Part shown: positions 48,326-57,325 of the stretch, in pieces | Numbering within the stretch: position 1 is the stretch's first letter | How the letters are laid out: each line of letters starts with the position of its first letter | DNA from: Eubacteriaceae bacterium Marseille-Q4139 | Lineage (GTDB): Bacteria > Bacillota > Clostridia > Lachnospirales > Lachnospiraceae | Reading direction: 5' to 3' | NCBI GenBank assembly: GCA_018223415.1 | Contig: JAGTTQ010000001.1 | Location: forward strand, 1,502,365-1,566,364 | Length of the DNA stretch: 64,000 nucleotides | The notes under the pieces: model-generated | Told to the model about the DNA's origin: nothing | Databases searched by the model: none | What the model saw: only the letters and a program-made list of their open reading frames with translations | Translations under genes and position numbers: made by a program

Positions 48326-49354
48326 CTATAAAATTCCCATGACCTGCTGCATCAGAAGGCTCACGGCTGCGATGGACACCCAGCAGCAGAGTCCCATGAA
48401 AATCGGCTTCCCGCCAGTCTTCACAAGCTGCACCAGGTTGGTGTTGAGGCCGATGGCCGCCATCGCCATGATGATAAAAAATTTCGACAGATCCTTAAAC
48501 GGCGCGAAAACAGCCGAGCTGGCTCCGGCCGTCGTGGCCGCCGTCGTAATCACCGATGCCAGGACGAAAAACACAATGAAAAACGGGAACACCTTCTTTA
48601 AGCTGAATTCATTTTTCTGGCTCCCGCCCGCCTTTTTCGCCTGAGCCGTCCGCCAGAAAGCCAGTGCCAGCGTAATCGGGATGATCGCCAGCGTGCGGGT
48701 CAGCTTGACGATGGTCGCGGCGTCCAGCGTATTGGCGCCCGGATGCATGCCGTCCCAGGCGGCCGCCGTGGCCGTCACGGACGACGTATCGTTGACCGCC
48801 GTTCCTGCAAACAGGCCGAAGCCCTCGTTGGAAAGCCCAAGAATGCCGCCAAGCGTCGGGAAAATCAGGGCTGCAATCACATTAAACAGGAAGATAACAG
48901 AAATCGCCTGGGCAATTTCTTCGTCGTCCGCCCCGATGACCGGCGCCGTGGCCGCGATGGCCGAGCCGCCGCAGATGGAGGAACCGACGCCAACTAACGT
49001 CGAAATATTTCCCGGCATGTGCATGAGCCGGTGCAGGACAAACGATACGATGAGCGACGTGGAGATCGTCGACACAATGATCGGAAGGGAGGTCGTACCC
49101 ACCCTGGCAATCTCCGAAAGGTTCAGTCCAAAGCCGAGAAGAATCACGGCATACTGAAGAATTTTTTTCGATGTGTAAGTGATCCCGGCTTTCGCCGCTC
49201 CTTTTTCCTGGTAAAACAGCGTAATGACCATGCCGGCCAGAATCGCAAAAACCGGCCCGCCGATAATCGGGAATGCCTTTCCCAAAAACCAGCATGGCAC
49301 CGCAATCGCCAGACATAACAGGACGCCCGGCGCCAGTTTCTTCGCTTTTTCCAT
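48326..49354 (-). CDS. YeiH family putative sulfate/anion exporter
   Basis: A 342-residue membrane protein with about 10-11 helices (UPF0324/YeiH, PF03601): IGGPVFAILAGMVI, LQYAVILLGFGLNLSEI, the GSSICGGSAIAATAPVIGAD motif, then FAGTAVNDTSSVTATAAAWD and a conserved TRTLAIIPITL. It is divergent from a LysR gene, as yeiH and yeiE are in E. coli. The family is loosely linked to sulfate, sulfite or taurine-derived sulfonate efflux. The ATG at 49354 has GGAGGAG 8 bases upstream. Confidence 0.87.
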   Translation of the reverse strand: MEKAKKLAPGVLLCLAIAVPCWFLGKAFPIIGGPVFAILAGMVITLFYQEKGAAKAGITYTSKKILQYAVILLGFGLNLSEIARVGTTSLPIIVSTISTSLIVSFVLHRLMHMPGNISTLVGVGSSICGGSAIAATAPVIGADDEEIAQAISVIFLFNVIAALIFPTLGGILGLSNEGFGLFAGTAVNDTSSVTATAAAWDGMHPGANTLDAATIVKLTRTLAIIPITLALAFWRTAQAKKAGGSQKNEFSLKKVFPFFIVFFVLASVITTAATTAGASSAVFAPFKDLSKFFIIMAMAAIGLNTNLVQLVKTGGKPIFMGLCCWVSIAAVSLLMQQVMGIL

Positions 49355-49401
49355 ATTCAAAGCTCCTCCTCGCATCTTATGCAGAATTTTCCGTTACTGC
49401 C

Positions 49402-49469
49402 ATTATACCCCCGCCATTCCATTGTGTAAAATTATCATTCTTTATTTTATGATAAAATTATGTTATGAT
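49402..49469. promoter_or_regulatory. Divergent promoters and LysR-type site between yeiH-like and lysR genes
   Basis: yeiH-like promoter (minus): TTTACA (49425-49430), 17 bases, TATAAT (49402-49407). The dyad TTATCAT-N10-ATGATAA (49432-49455) sits just upstream of that -35, where a LysR activator would bind. On the plus strand TATGAT (49464-49469) can serve the lysR gene, so the dyad also overlaps its -35 region. Confidence 0.65.
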
Positions 49470-49501
49470 ACTTAGTATCCAAGCCAAGCGAGGTGATTCC
49501 G

Positions 49502-50383
49502 ATGCTGGATTTCCGTGTGGAAACCTTCCTGGCCGTATGCCAGACCATGAACTATACAAAAGCCGCAGAACTTCTCCATATTACGCAGCCGGCTGTCTCC
49601 CAGCATATCCATGCCCTCGAGCATCAGTGCGGGGCAAAGCTCTTCCGGTACGAGGGCAAACAGCTTTCCCTCACCGAGGCCGGCCGCCTGTTTTTTCAGA
49701 GCGCCGTCACCATGCGCCACGACGCCGTGCACCTTTACGACAGCATCAGACGTCTGAAGTCCAGCCGGCGCCTGGATTTCGGTACCACCCTCACGGTTGG
49801 CGAATACATCATGCCAAAACCGCTCACGAAGCTTCTAAGGAAAGAGCCCGAGGCGCAGATCCGGATGCAGGCGGCCAACACGGCCGAGCTCCTGCGCCTT
49901 CTGGATGCCGGGGAAATTGACTTTGCCATTGTCGAGGGCTTTTTCTCCAAACAGGCCTACGAAAGCCGCATTTACCGCCGCGAGCGGTACCTCCCGGTCT
50001 GCGCCGGAAACTATTCCTTCCGCCAGCCGGTTTCCGTCCTGGAAGACCTGTTAGGCGAGCGACTCCTCATCCGTGAACCCGGCTCCGGAACGAGGGAGGT
50101 TCTCGAGCGGGCCCTGGAGGAGCGGAACCTGGCCGTCAGCGATTTTATGGCTATTACGGAACTCGGAAGCCTGAATGCCATCAAAGCCCTTGTCCTGGCC
50201 GGATTGGGGATTTCCTTTTTTTACGAACCTGTGGTTCAGGCAGAACTGGCCGCCGGGACGCTCCGGGAAATCCCTCTGTCCGACTGTTCTCTGACCCATG
50301 ATTTTACGTTTTTATGGCGGAAAGGAAGCGTATTCGGCCCCTACTATGAAGAAATTTTCCGTCTCCTGAGCCCTGAGGCATGA
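49502..50383 (+). CDS. LysR-family regulator divergent from the YeiH-like gene
   Basis: A 293-residue LysR protein: HTH (about 3-60; NYTKAAELLHITQPAVSQHI) and an effector domain with TLTVGEYIMPKPLTKLLRKE near residues 92-111 and IREPGSGTREVLE near residues 190-202. The last motif is typical of the CysL/YeiE branch that senses sulfur compounds. The ATG at 49502 follows GAGGTG. It probably regulates the divergent YeiH-like gene. Its 3' end lies about 20 bases before the IS3 element. Confidence 0.9.
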   Translation: MLDFRVETFLAVCQTMNYTKAAELLHITQPAVSQHIHALEHQCGAKLFRYEGKQLSLTEAGRLFFQSAVTMRHDAVHLYDSIRRLKSSRRLDFGTTLTVGEYIMPKPLTKLLRKEPEAQIRMQAANTAELLRLLDAGEIDFAIVEGFFSKQAYESRIYRRERYLPVCAGNYSFRQPVSVLEDLLGERLLIREPGSGTREVLERALEERNLAVSDFMAITELGSLNAIKALVLAGLGISFFYEPVVQAELAAGTLREIPLSDCSLTHDFTFLWRKGSVFGPYYEEIFRLLSPEA

Positions 50384-50502
50384 CGGGCTGACACTTTCAG
50401 GCATGCAAAAAATCCCCGAGCATCTGAACTGCTTCCCGTCAAGTAGACAATCAAAAAAATATAATTTTTTTCTGCCAGTAGGTATCACCTGCTGGCAGAT
50501 TT

Positions 50503-51405
50503 TTACGCTGCCTGTAAATATTTTTCGTGTTTCTCCATTGGTGTTACTATACCAAGCTTCCTCTGCAAACGTCTGTTGTTATAGTAATTGATATATTTCT
50601 CTATCATGACCACCAGTGATTCTCTGTCCATAAATCGTTTACCATAATAACGCTCCCGTTTTAGAATTCCCCAGAATCCTTCCATTGGTCCATTATCGAT
50701 ACACTTTGCTACTCTGGACATGCTCTGCATCATCCCTGCTGCTTCAAGTTTTGCATGAAAGGCTCTATTGGTGTATTGAAAGCCTCTGTCACTGTGAAAC
50801 ATCGGATGTGCATCAGGATTATCTTTGACTGCATCATCAAAGGTATCAAACACTAATGCATTACTATTACTGTCTCCAATACGGTAGGATACGATTCTTC
50901 GGTCATACAGGTCAAGAATTGCACTTAAATATACCTTGTGCTTTTCATTTCCGATATAGTAATGAAATTCCGTTACATCGGTCAACCACTTTTCATTCGG
51001 AGCTTCTGCCGTAAATTCACGATTCAGGATATTTTCGGCTATGTACTGTGGATTTGCAGCCTGTCTTGTACAGCTATCGTTTGCATATTTAATGGTGGAT
51101 TTGATACCAAGTTTCCGGCAGATGCGCAAAACACGTTTATCATTTACATCAATGTCATGGTAACGCTCCAACTCATCACGGATTCTGCGATAACCCTTAT
51201 CAGGTGATTCTATGTGGATTTTTTCTATCAGTTCCGCAATTTTTCGGTTTTCCTGTTCATTCTCTGACATTTCATGGTTCAGCCATTTGTAATAAGCCGC
51301 CCTTGAAACACCGCCAATCTTACAAAGCGCCTGTATCGGATAATCGTGTTCTTTCTGTTCTTCTTTGACAGCCTGATAGATATGCTCGTGGCGGATCAGG
51401 CTCAT
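50503..51405 (-). CDS. IS3-family transposase OrfB (DDE integrase domain)
   Basis: A 300-residue protein: a short HTH_21-like start (about 30-90; KGYRRIRDELERYHDIDVND) and an rve DDE domain with Asp in WLTDVTEFHY (about 147), Asp in MFHSDRGFQYT (about 207) and Glu in MEGFWGILKRERYY (about 243). All three catalytic residues are present and the frame is open, so it could be active. It is normally made as an OrfA-OrfB fusion by -1 frameshifting at 51432-51438; its own ATG with AGGAGG also exists. Confidence 0.92.
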   Translation of the reverse strand: MSLIRHEHIYQAVKEEQKEHDYPIQALCKIGGVSRAAYYKWLNHEMSENEQENRKIAELIEKIHIESPDKGYRRIRDELERYHDIDVNDKRVLRICRKLGIKSTIKYANDSCTRQAANPQYIAENILNREFTAEAPNEKWLTDVTEFHYYIGNEKHKVYLSAILDLYDRRIVSYRIGDSNSNALVFDTFDDAVKDNPDAHPMFHSDRGFQYTNRAFHAKLEAAGMMQSMSRVAKCIDNGPMEGFWGILKRERYYGKRFMDRESLVVMIEKYINYYNNRRLQRKLGIVTPMEKHEKYLQAA

Positions 51406-51428
51406 CCCCGCCTCCTTTTGATTTCTTC

Positions 51429-52073
51429 TTATTTTTTTAAGAATGATAACACCAATTCTGCACCTTGCCGTTTGGCTTTTTCCAGTTTCAACTCCGCTTT
51501 AAGCTTCTCCTCCTCTGTAAGAGAATCTTCCGATTTTCTTTTGCCGCGGTTATCCTGTAATGCAGGAACTCCGCCTGTTTCGTATTTGATAGTGTAATTT
51601 CGTGCCTGCTGATAGGACACCTTAAAGTTTTCTGATGTTTCAGCATAGTTATGGCCATGGGAAATGCAGTAGGATGCAATTTCCACTCTTTCTTCAAACG
51701 TTGTTTTTCTTCCTTTGGTCATAAGACTACATCCTCCTGTTCTGGAAGCCTTCAGTTCCTTATGACCATTATACAGCGCAATCCATTGCCTGAGTGTACG
51801 AGTACTGGAAATTTTATATTTTTTACAAATATCACGTAGTGAACCAAGACCAGAAAGATACTCTTGTACGGCAATCTCTTTCTCGGCAGAAGTTCTTTTG
51901 GTCCATCCTTTGTTGTAAAAGGTTTCTGAACCCATAGACTGATAATTACGAATCCATTCTTCTAAAGTAGTAGGATGAATTCCTTCGCCTGTTGATACAG
52001 ATGTAATACTATGTTTAGCTTCCAAAATAAGCTTTACCATTCGTAATTTATCTTCAGCAGAATATTTACGCAT
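51429..52073 (-). CDS. IS3-family transposase OrfA
   Basis: A 214-residue protein with two helix-turn-helix parts (about 1-50 and 125-165) and a C-terminal Lys/Glu-rich coiled coil (about 175-210), the form of the longer IS150-like OrfA proteins. It ends FLKK-stop at the heptamer A AAA AAA (51432-51438, minus strand). A -1 slip there reads IRRNQKEAG and enters orfB in frame at its ATG, so the fusion transposase can be made. Confidence 0.9.
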   Translation of the reverse strand: MRKYSAEDKLRMVKLILEAKHSITSVSTGEGIHPTTLEEWIRNYQSMGSETFYNKGWTKRTSAEKEIAVQEYLSGLGSLRDICKKYKISSTRTLRQWIALYNGHKELKASRTGGCSLMTKGRKTTFEERVEIASYCISHGHNYAETSENFKVSYQQARNYTIKYETGGVPALQDNRGKRKSEDSLTEEEKLKAELKLEKAKRQGAELVLSFLKK

Positions 52074-52220
52074 AAGAAATGCTCCCTCCTTGATAAACAG
52101 TTTTATTATTTCAACTGTCTACCTAGAAGGGAGCATATCATCATGTCCGGGGATTTTGCTGTTTCTATTCGGTTGTCTGGCTATCGCCTGCCCCATATGT
52201 GCGGCAAAAATCTGTCTCAA

Positions 52221-53363
52221 TTACACCGTCTGATTTTTTGCCACGTAGACCGGGAAGGTGTCCGTTCCCTTTACTTCTTTCCCGACCGTAATCGTCACGT
52301 TTTTATCCGTGATGACATTTTCCACTCTGGCGCCTTCTTCGATAACCGTTCCCTGCATCAGCACGCAGTTCTTCACCTTGGCGCCCTTTGCAACCTTGAC
52401 GCCGCGGAACAGGACGCTGTCCTCGACCTGCCCTTCCAGGACACAGCCATCGGCAGCCATAATGTTTTTCACCTTCGCGCCTTTAATGTATCTGGTGGGG
52501 TTATCGTCACGGATCTTGGTGTAAATCGAGCTTCCGGAAAACAGTGCATCCAGGTTCTCATCTTCAAGAAGCTTCATGTTCTCCTCAAAATAGCTGCGGA
52601 TGTCGCTGATGCGCGCCTTGTATCCGTCGTACCGGTACGCCTGCACATTCAGCTTATCGAGCTGCGGCGCCAGGATATCCCGCTCAAAATACAGATATCC
52701 GCGGACATAAGCCGTGTTAATCAGGTCGATTAAAAGCTCTCTCTCCAGAATATAGATATTCATGGAGAAGTTCTGGATACCCTCTTCCTTGGAATTCATG
52801 TAGATCTTCTTTACGCGGCCGTCTTCCACCTTCAGCGTATAGTAAAGATCCTCGCTCACGATGTTGGACTCCGTCAGACTCTTCGGAAGTTCTTCTTCCG
52901 CATACACGATGGTCACATCGGCGCCGCTCTCCACGTGTGCATCAATCAGGGCATTGAAGTCAAAATTGACTGCAATGTTGGGATCCGACATCACCACGTA
53001 CTTCTCCTTCTGGGAACGAAGGAACGGCAGGATGCTGGCAAGCGCTTCCACGCGGCCGGTGTAAAGCTTGACGGTTTTCTCTGCAAAAGGCGGGACAATG
53101 TTCAGGCCGCCGTTTTTGCGGACAAGATCCCATTCACGGCCGGATCCGAGATGATCCATCAGGGAATGATAATTCTTGCGGACAATGAGGGAAATATTGT
53201 CGATGCCGCAGTTCGCCATGCTGGACAGAATGAAGTCTACCATGCGGTAACGGCTGGCAAACGGGATGGATGCCATGAGCCGCTCGCCTACCAGCTCGGG
53301 AACCAGGCTGTCATAGCTGTTTGGGAAAATGATGCCCAGTGCATCTGCGTTGGAATTTACCAT
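52221..53363 (-). CDS. glgD: Glucose-1-phosphate adenylyltransferase subunit GlgD
   Basis: A 380-residue nucleotidyltransferase-like protein with a C-terminal left-handed beta-helix (about 280-370, hexapeptide repeats such as GVKVAKGAKVKNCVLMQGTV). It aligns with GlgC overall, but the N-terminal GGxGxRL loop is changed to a short FPNSYDSLVPELVGERLMAS segment, as expected of GlgD, which is regulatory or weakly active. It overlaps glgC by 7 bases and forms a GlgCD heteromer for ADP-glucose synthesis. The IS3 copy lies 62 bases beyond its stop. Confidence 0.93.
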   Translation of the reverse strand: MVNSNADALGIIFPNSYDSLVPELVGERLMASIPFASRYRMVDFILSSMANCGIDNISLIVRKNYHSLMDHLGSGREWDLVRKNGGLNIVPPFAEKTVKLYTGRVEALASILPFLRSQKEKYVVMSDPNIAVNFDFNALIDAHVESGADVTIVYAEEELPKSLTESNIVSEDLYYTLKVEDGRVKKIYMNSKEEGIQNFSMNIYILERELLIDLINTAYVRGYLYFERDILAPQLDKLNVQAYRYDGYKARISDIRSYFEENMKLLEDENLDALFSGSSIYTKIRDDNPTRYIKGAKVKNIMAADGCVLEGQVEDSVLFRGVKVAKGAKVKNCVLMQGTVIEEGARVENVITDKNVTITVGKEVKGTDTFPVYVAKNQTV

Positions 53364-54565
53364 TGTTCTTCACCGTCCTTTACATTTTCTCTTACCATGG
53401 CATTGGGGCCGATCTTCGCGTTCTTTCCGATCACCACGCCGGAGCCGACTGTCGCAACTCCCTGCTCGCCCTTCGCCGGCATGGCGCCGACAACTGCCTT
53501 TTCACCGATTACCACGTTTTCAGCCACGATGCAGTGCTTCACGACTGCACCCGCCTTAATCACCGTACCGCCCATAACGACGGCGTCCTCGACCTTGGCG
53601 CCCGGCTCAACCTTCACGCCTGCAAACAGGATGGAATGCTTCACGCTGCCATCCACGCGGCATCCATCGGTAATCATGGAGTTCTCCACCGTCGCCGTGC
53701 TGCTGATTTTATGACCGGTCATGTAGCTGTTCCGGCTGTAAATCTTCCAGTTCTCATCAAACAGGTTGATCCCGCTGTGCTCCGGATCCAGAACCTCCAT
53801 ATTGGCCTCCCAGAGGGACGAAATCGTTCCCACATCCTTCCAGTAGCCGTTGAAATGGTATGCATACATCTTTCTTCCGTCTCTTAAAAGGTTCGGAATG
53901 ATGTTGTTTCCGAAATCATTCTCCGAATTCGGGTCTGCCTCGTCCTCAATCAGGTACTGTCTGAGGATATCCCAGTTGAAAATGTAAATACCCATGGAAG
54001 CCAGGTTCGACTTCGGATTCTTCGGCTTCTCCTGGAATTCCGTGATCCTGTCATCTCCGTCAGCCACCATGAGGCCAAACCGGGACGCCTCCTCCCACGG
54101 CACCTCCATGACAGCGACGCTGAACTCCGCACCCTTTTCCTTATGGAACTTCAGGAAGTCGCTGTAATCCTGCTTGCAGATCTGATCACCCGAAAGAATG
54201 ATGACATACTGCGGGCTGTACCGCTCAATGAATGAAATATTCTGATAAATTGCGTTTGCCGTCCCCTTATACCAGTCGGAGCCGCTGGCCTGCTGGTACG
54301 GAGGCAGGATATGTACGCCGCCGTGCAGCCGGTCCAGATCCCACGGCTGGCCGTTGCCGATGTATTCATTCAGCACCAAAGGCTGATACTGCGTCAGGAT
54401 CCCCACCGTATCAATGCCGGAATTAACACAGTTTGACAGCGGAAAGTCGATGATCCTGTACTTTCCGCCAAAAGGAACTGCGGGCTTCGCCAGGCTTTGG
54501 GTCAGCGCATACAGACGCGAGCCCTGACCGCCGGCAAGAAGCATTGCTACCATTTCTTTTGCCAT
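53357..54565 (-). CDS. glgC: Glucose-1-phosphate adenylyltransferase GlgC
   Basis: A 402-residue ADP-glucose pyrophosphorylase. The catalytic loop AMLLAGGQGSRLYALT (about 6-21), KPAVPFGGKYRIIDFPLSNC (about 26-45), the Asp site ILSGDQICKQDYSD and the C-terminal beta-helix are complete. The enzyme makes ADP-glucose, the donor for glycogen. The ATG at 54565 follows AGGGGG; the frame to 54613 has no site. An extended -10 TGATACAAT lies about 40 bases upstream. glgA and glgB are not in the window. Confidence 0.95.
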   Translation of the reverse strand: MAKEMVAMLLAGGQGSRLYALTQSLAKPAVPFGGKYRIIDFPLSNCVNSGIDTVGILTQYQPLVLNEYIGNGQPWDLDRLHGGVHILPPYQQASGSDWYKGTANAIYQNISFIERYSPQYVIILSGDQICKQDYSDFLKFHKEKGAEFSVAVMEVPWEEASRFGLMVADGDDRITEFQEKPKNPKSNLASMGIYIFNWDILRQYLIEDEADPNSENDFGNNIIPNLLRDGRKMYAYHFNGYWKDVGTISSLWEANMEVLDPEHSGINLFDENWKIYSRNSYMTGHKISSTATVENSMITDGCRVDGSVKHSILFAGVKVEPGAKVEDAVVMGGTVIKAGAVVKHCIVAENVVIGEKAVVGAMPAKGEQGVATVGSGVVIGKNAKIGPNAMVRENVKDGEEQW

Positions 54566-54763
54566 AAGTTTTCCCCCTGATTCGTATAAATACTGATAGG
54601 TCGATTGTATCATAAAACGTCGAAAACTGGTAGCATTTCCTTCAAAAAATATTCATAATTCCGTAAGAATAAAGGGGCAGAAAAAGGCCGGGGAAACACG
54701 GCGGCGATGCCTGTCTCTCCGGCCGGGAAAAGGCGGGATCCGAACTGCGGGATTCCTGAATTC

Positions 54764-56479
54764 TTATGCATGCACCGGATGGGATTTCCCTTCTGCGCCG
54801 GCTTTATTCTTAACCAGCCTCCTGCCGGAATTTACCACAATAATCACTCCAAGCACCATCAGGAGAATGGCGATGATGAGCTGAAGCCCTTCCGCCATAA
54901 ACACGGCAGTGCCGGCTCCAAAGGCCTTTACAAGTCCGATGGTTCTCTGGACAAGGGCTGTAAACGTAACGCAAAGCATGATGGCAAGCGGCGGGAACAG
55001 CGTCCTGTTCTCACGTCCCGTCACCTTAAGGAATACGCAGAGCGTAATCAGGACGAGGGCGCTTAAAAGCTGGTTCGCACTTCCAAACAGCGGCCAGATA
55101 TTGGAATATCCGATTCTCGTGAGAATATATCCGACGGCCAGGGTAATGATAGTTGCAAAATACTTGTTGCAGAAGACTTTTCTCCAGCCCTCGGCGCTCT
55201 CCATGTCATCCACACTGAACAGCTCCTGGAAGGACATGCGGCCGATTCTTGCAACGGCGTCCAGGCTCGTGAGCGCCAGAGCCGATACGCACATGGTCAT
55301 GAAACACTGGGCCACATAGACCGGGATTCCGAACATCTCTAAAAGCCCTGCTACGCCGGTGGAGAAAATCTGGAACGGCGTTCCCACTGCGGCAGTGCCG
55401 TCAGAAGCGGCGGCTGCACCCGCGATGCAGAGTGCAAGGACTGCCAGCAGGCTCTCCAGTACCATGGCGCCGTAGCCGACCTTCAGCATATCTTTTTCAT
55501 TGGAAACCGTCTTAGATGAGGTTCCGGAGGAAACCAGGCTGTGGAAACCGGAAACAGCTCCGCAGGCCACCGTCACGAACAGGATCGGGAACAGATCTCC
55601 AAGCCCATCGTTGTGGAAGCCGGTAAACGCCGGAAGATTCATGGCCGGATGGGCCACCACAATGCCGACAACCGCCCCAACGATCATTCCTGCAAACATA
55701 AACGTCGTCATATAGTCACGCGGCTGCTTTAAAAGCCACATCGGAAGGACGGAGGCAAGGAAAATGTAGCCGAACGTGAAGAAAATCCACGCGTCTTTTC
55801 CGCCGATCAGCGGGTACGCCATGCCGGCAGCCAGCGCCGCAAAGGTGCAGGCAAGGCCGGCCGCGGCCTCTTTCCAGCCTGTCAGGCCAAATTTTTTCTG
55901 AATCAGCCCAAACACCATCGCCAGGACAATAAAGAGTACGGAAATCGTACCGGCAGCGCCGTTGACTTTTGCCGCATCGGCAAGCACGCTGGCGCCGTCC
56001 ACAACCGTATAAGCGTTAAAGGTACCTGCAACCATGTCTGCGAATGCCGCGATTACAAGAAGCGTAAACAGCCAACAGAACAGGAGAAACAGCTTCCGTC
56101 CGGTCTTTCCTATGTATTTCTCGATCAAAAGCCCCATGGATTTTCCCTCGTTTTTCACGCTGGCATAGAGCGCGCCGAAATCCGTGACGGCTCCAAAGAA
56201 AATGCCGCCGACAAGAATCCAAAGGAAGACCGGCAGCCAGCCGAAAGCAGCCGCCTGGATGGCGCCCGTCACAGGGCCGGCGCCTGCGATGGAAGAAAAC
56301 TGGTGAGAAAACACAATCCAGCCCTCTGTCGGCACATAATCCTGGCCGTCCTCTTTCATCTGGGCAGGCGTTTTGGCCTTCGGGTCAATTCCCCACTTAT
56401 TTGCAAGCCAGCGGCCATAAAACGTATAGCCTGCAAACAGGCACACGGCCGCGATTAAAACGATAACAAGAGTGTTCAT
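54764..56479 (-). CDS. cstA: Carbon starvation protein CstA-type transporter
   Basis: A 571-residue membrane protein with about 15-16 helices: the start TLVIVLIAAVCLFAGYTFYG, FSSIAGAGPVTGAIQAAAFG, WILVGGIFFGAVTDFGAL, FHSLVSSGTSSKTVSNEKD and a conserved SLDAVARIGRMSFQELF region. CstA proteins import peptides or pyruvate. AAAGGAG lies 9 bases before the ATG at 56479. The gene follows a T-box leader about 190 bases upstream, so its expression should respond to charging of one tRNA, which fits import of peptides as amino-acid source. Confidence 0.92.
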   Translation of the reverse strand: MNTLVIVLIAAVCLFAGYTFYGRWLANKWGIDPKAKTPAQMKEDGQDYVPTEGWIVFSHQFSSIAGAGPVTGAIQAAAFGWLPVFLWILVGGIFFGAVTDFGALYASVKNEGKSMGLLIEKYIGKTGRKLFLLFCWLFTLLVIAAFADMVAGTFNAYTVVDGASVLADAAKVNGAAGTISVLFIVLAMVFGLIQKKFGLTGWKEAAAGLACTFAALAAGMAYPLIGGKDAWIFFTFGYIFLASVLPMWLLKQPRDYMTTFMFAGMIVGAVVGIVVAHPAMNLPAFTGFHNDGLGDLFPILFVTVACGAVSGFHSLVSSGTSSKTVSNEKDMLKVGYGAMVLESLLAVLALCIAGAAAASDGTAAVGTPFQIFSTGVAGLLEMFGIPVYVAQCFMTMCVSALALTSLDAVARIGRMSFQELFSVDDMESAEGWRKVFCNKYFATIITLAVGYILTRIGYSNIWPLFGSANQLLSALVLITLCVFLKVTGRENRTLFPPLAIMLCVTFTALVQRTIGLVKAFGAGTAVFMAEGLQLIIAILLMVLGVIIVVNSGRRLVKNKAGAEGKSHPVHA

Positions 56480-56659
56480 ACTTTTTTGCTCCTTTACTTT
56501 CCTCAAATGCAGCGAACCAGGCGATATTCCCTGCCGGTAAAAGCCGCGTTCTTTCCATTCCGGCCAGAGCTGAGAAACTCCTGGCACCAAAAGAAGCTGG
56601 CCCTCATCGGGAAACTATCATTCTGCTGATGCGGCAAAGCATTTATGTTTTATCAGAGA

Positions 56660-56978
56660 AAAGTTTTTCGCAAAAATAAAAATCCTCCGTCCCCATGCAG
56701 AACTATCTGCGAGAAGACGAAAGATATTTCTCCGCGTTGCCACTCCTCTTGCCGGATTGCTCCGGCCCCTCTGCCGCATCTCCCCGGATATGGAGATGAA
56801 TGCGCGCCCCTGTAACGGTGGGCCTCCGGCCCGCACTACTCAAAATTCCTTTCGCACGGACTGCTGGCAGGGGATGGCTTCCCTCCCGCACTGCCGCCTC
56901 ACACCAAACGGCGGCTCTCTGAAAGTGCTCCCTGTCGGGAAGTCCTGTCCTGTTCATCACATTTGAATGTTAATTTAA
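56660..56978 (-). ncRNA. T-box leader upstream of cstA
   Basis: Read on the minus strand from about 56978: a long stem I with GCCGCC-GTTTGGTGTGA-GGCGGC at its top, enclosed by GCACT/AGTGC and CTTCCC/GGGAAG helices; a region with paired GGCCGGAGG/CCTCCGG-like segments; the T-box sequence AGTGGCAACGCGGAG (56729-56747); then a hairpin (CGTC...GACG) and a T-rich run GATTTTTATTTTT as terminator. The specifier codon is in the internal loop between the two lower helices but I could not assign it. The order stem I, T-box, terminator is complete. Confidence 0.8.
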
Positions 56979-56984
56979 TAACAT

Positions 56985-57012
56985 ATTCTAGTCACTATTT
57001 TCGATTTGTCAA
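56985..57012 (-). promoter_or_regulatory. Sigma-A promoter of the T-box/cstA transcript
   Basis: On the minus strand TTGACA (57007-57012), 16 bases, TAGAAT (56985-56990). Confidence 0.8.
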
Positions 57013-57325
57013 CAGTTTTTCATTTTCTTTGCGGATAATTAACAACCGCAGCCAAACCGCTGACAGCCGTTTGATACCAGCCGGGCGGTGTACCTATGGC
57101 GAGACGGAAGCGCCGGGTACAGATGGGACGAGCAGGCGCTGGGCCAACAGGACAGAAGTGTGCCGCAGGCTTCAAGCAAGAGAACCGACGGGCCGACAGG
57201 CCAGGCAAACGCCGGACAAACGGAGCGAGTAGGCTCCGGGCAGGCAGGAGGCATCAGGTTCCATGCAAGAACGCCAGCGGACGCCAGGCAGGCTCTGCCC
57301 TCCGAAGCGGACGCCGCCCTGTCCC
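57013..57325. other. GC-rich intergenic stretch without a gene
   Basis: Between the cstA promoter and the DUF1576 stop codon there is about 310 bases of GC-rich DNA with several partial repeats (GCCAGCGGACGCCAGGCAGG-like) and one hairpin, CTGTCCC-TTACA-GGGACAG (about 57317-57336). No U-tract follows, so it is a poor terminator. The open frames here have no ribosome sites or protein-like composition. Confidence 0.5.

Larger units (their letters stand above)
50405..52159. mobile_element. IS3-family insertion sequence, about 1.75 kb
   Basis: It carries overlapping-type orfA and orfB on the minus strand. The ends are long imperfect inverted repeats: left GCAAAAAATCCCCGAGCAT (50405 on) with GTAGACA further in, right (reverse complement) GCAAAATCCCCGGACATGAT with GTAGACA at the matching depth. 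No clear target duplication could be found beside these ends, so the exact boundaries are approximate. It lies between the lysR gene and the 3' end of glgD and breaks neither. It is AT-richer than its surroundings. Confidence 0.85.

Noticed and set aside
50405..52159. Target-site duplication around the IS3 element.
   Set aside because: No matching 3-5 base direct repeat could be placed at the ends, perhaps because the ends are off by a few bases or have decayed.
52143..52733. A 196-codon plus-strand frame at the right end of the IS element into glgD.
   Set aside because: It is antisense to glgD and begins inside the IS inverted repeat.
57013..57325. Several 60-110 codon frames in the GC-rich gap after the DUF1576 gene.
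   Set aside because: High GC opens many frames by chance; none has a ribosome site or protein-like composition.
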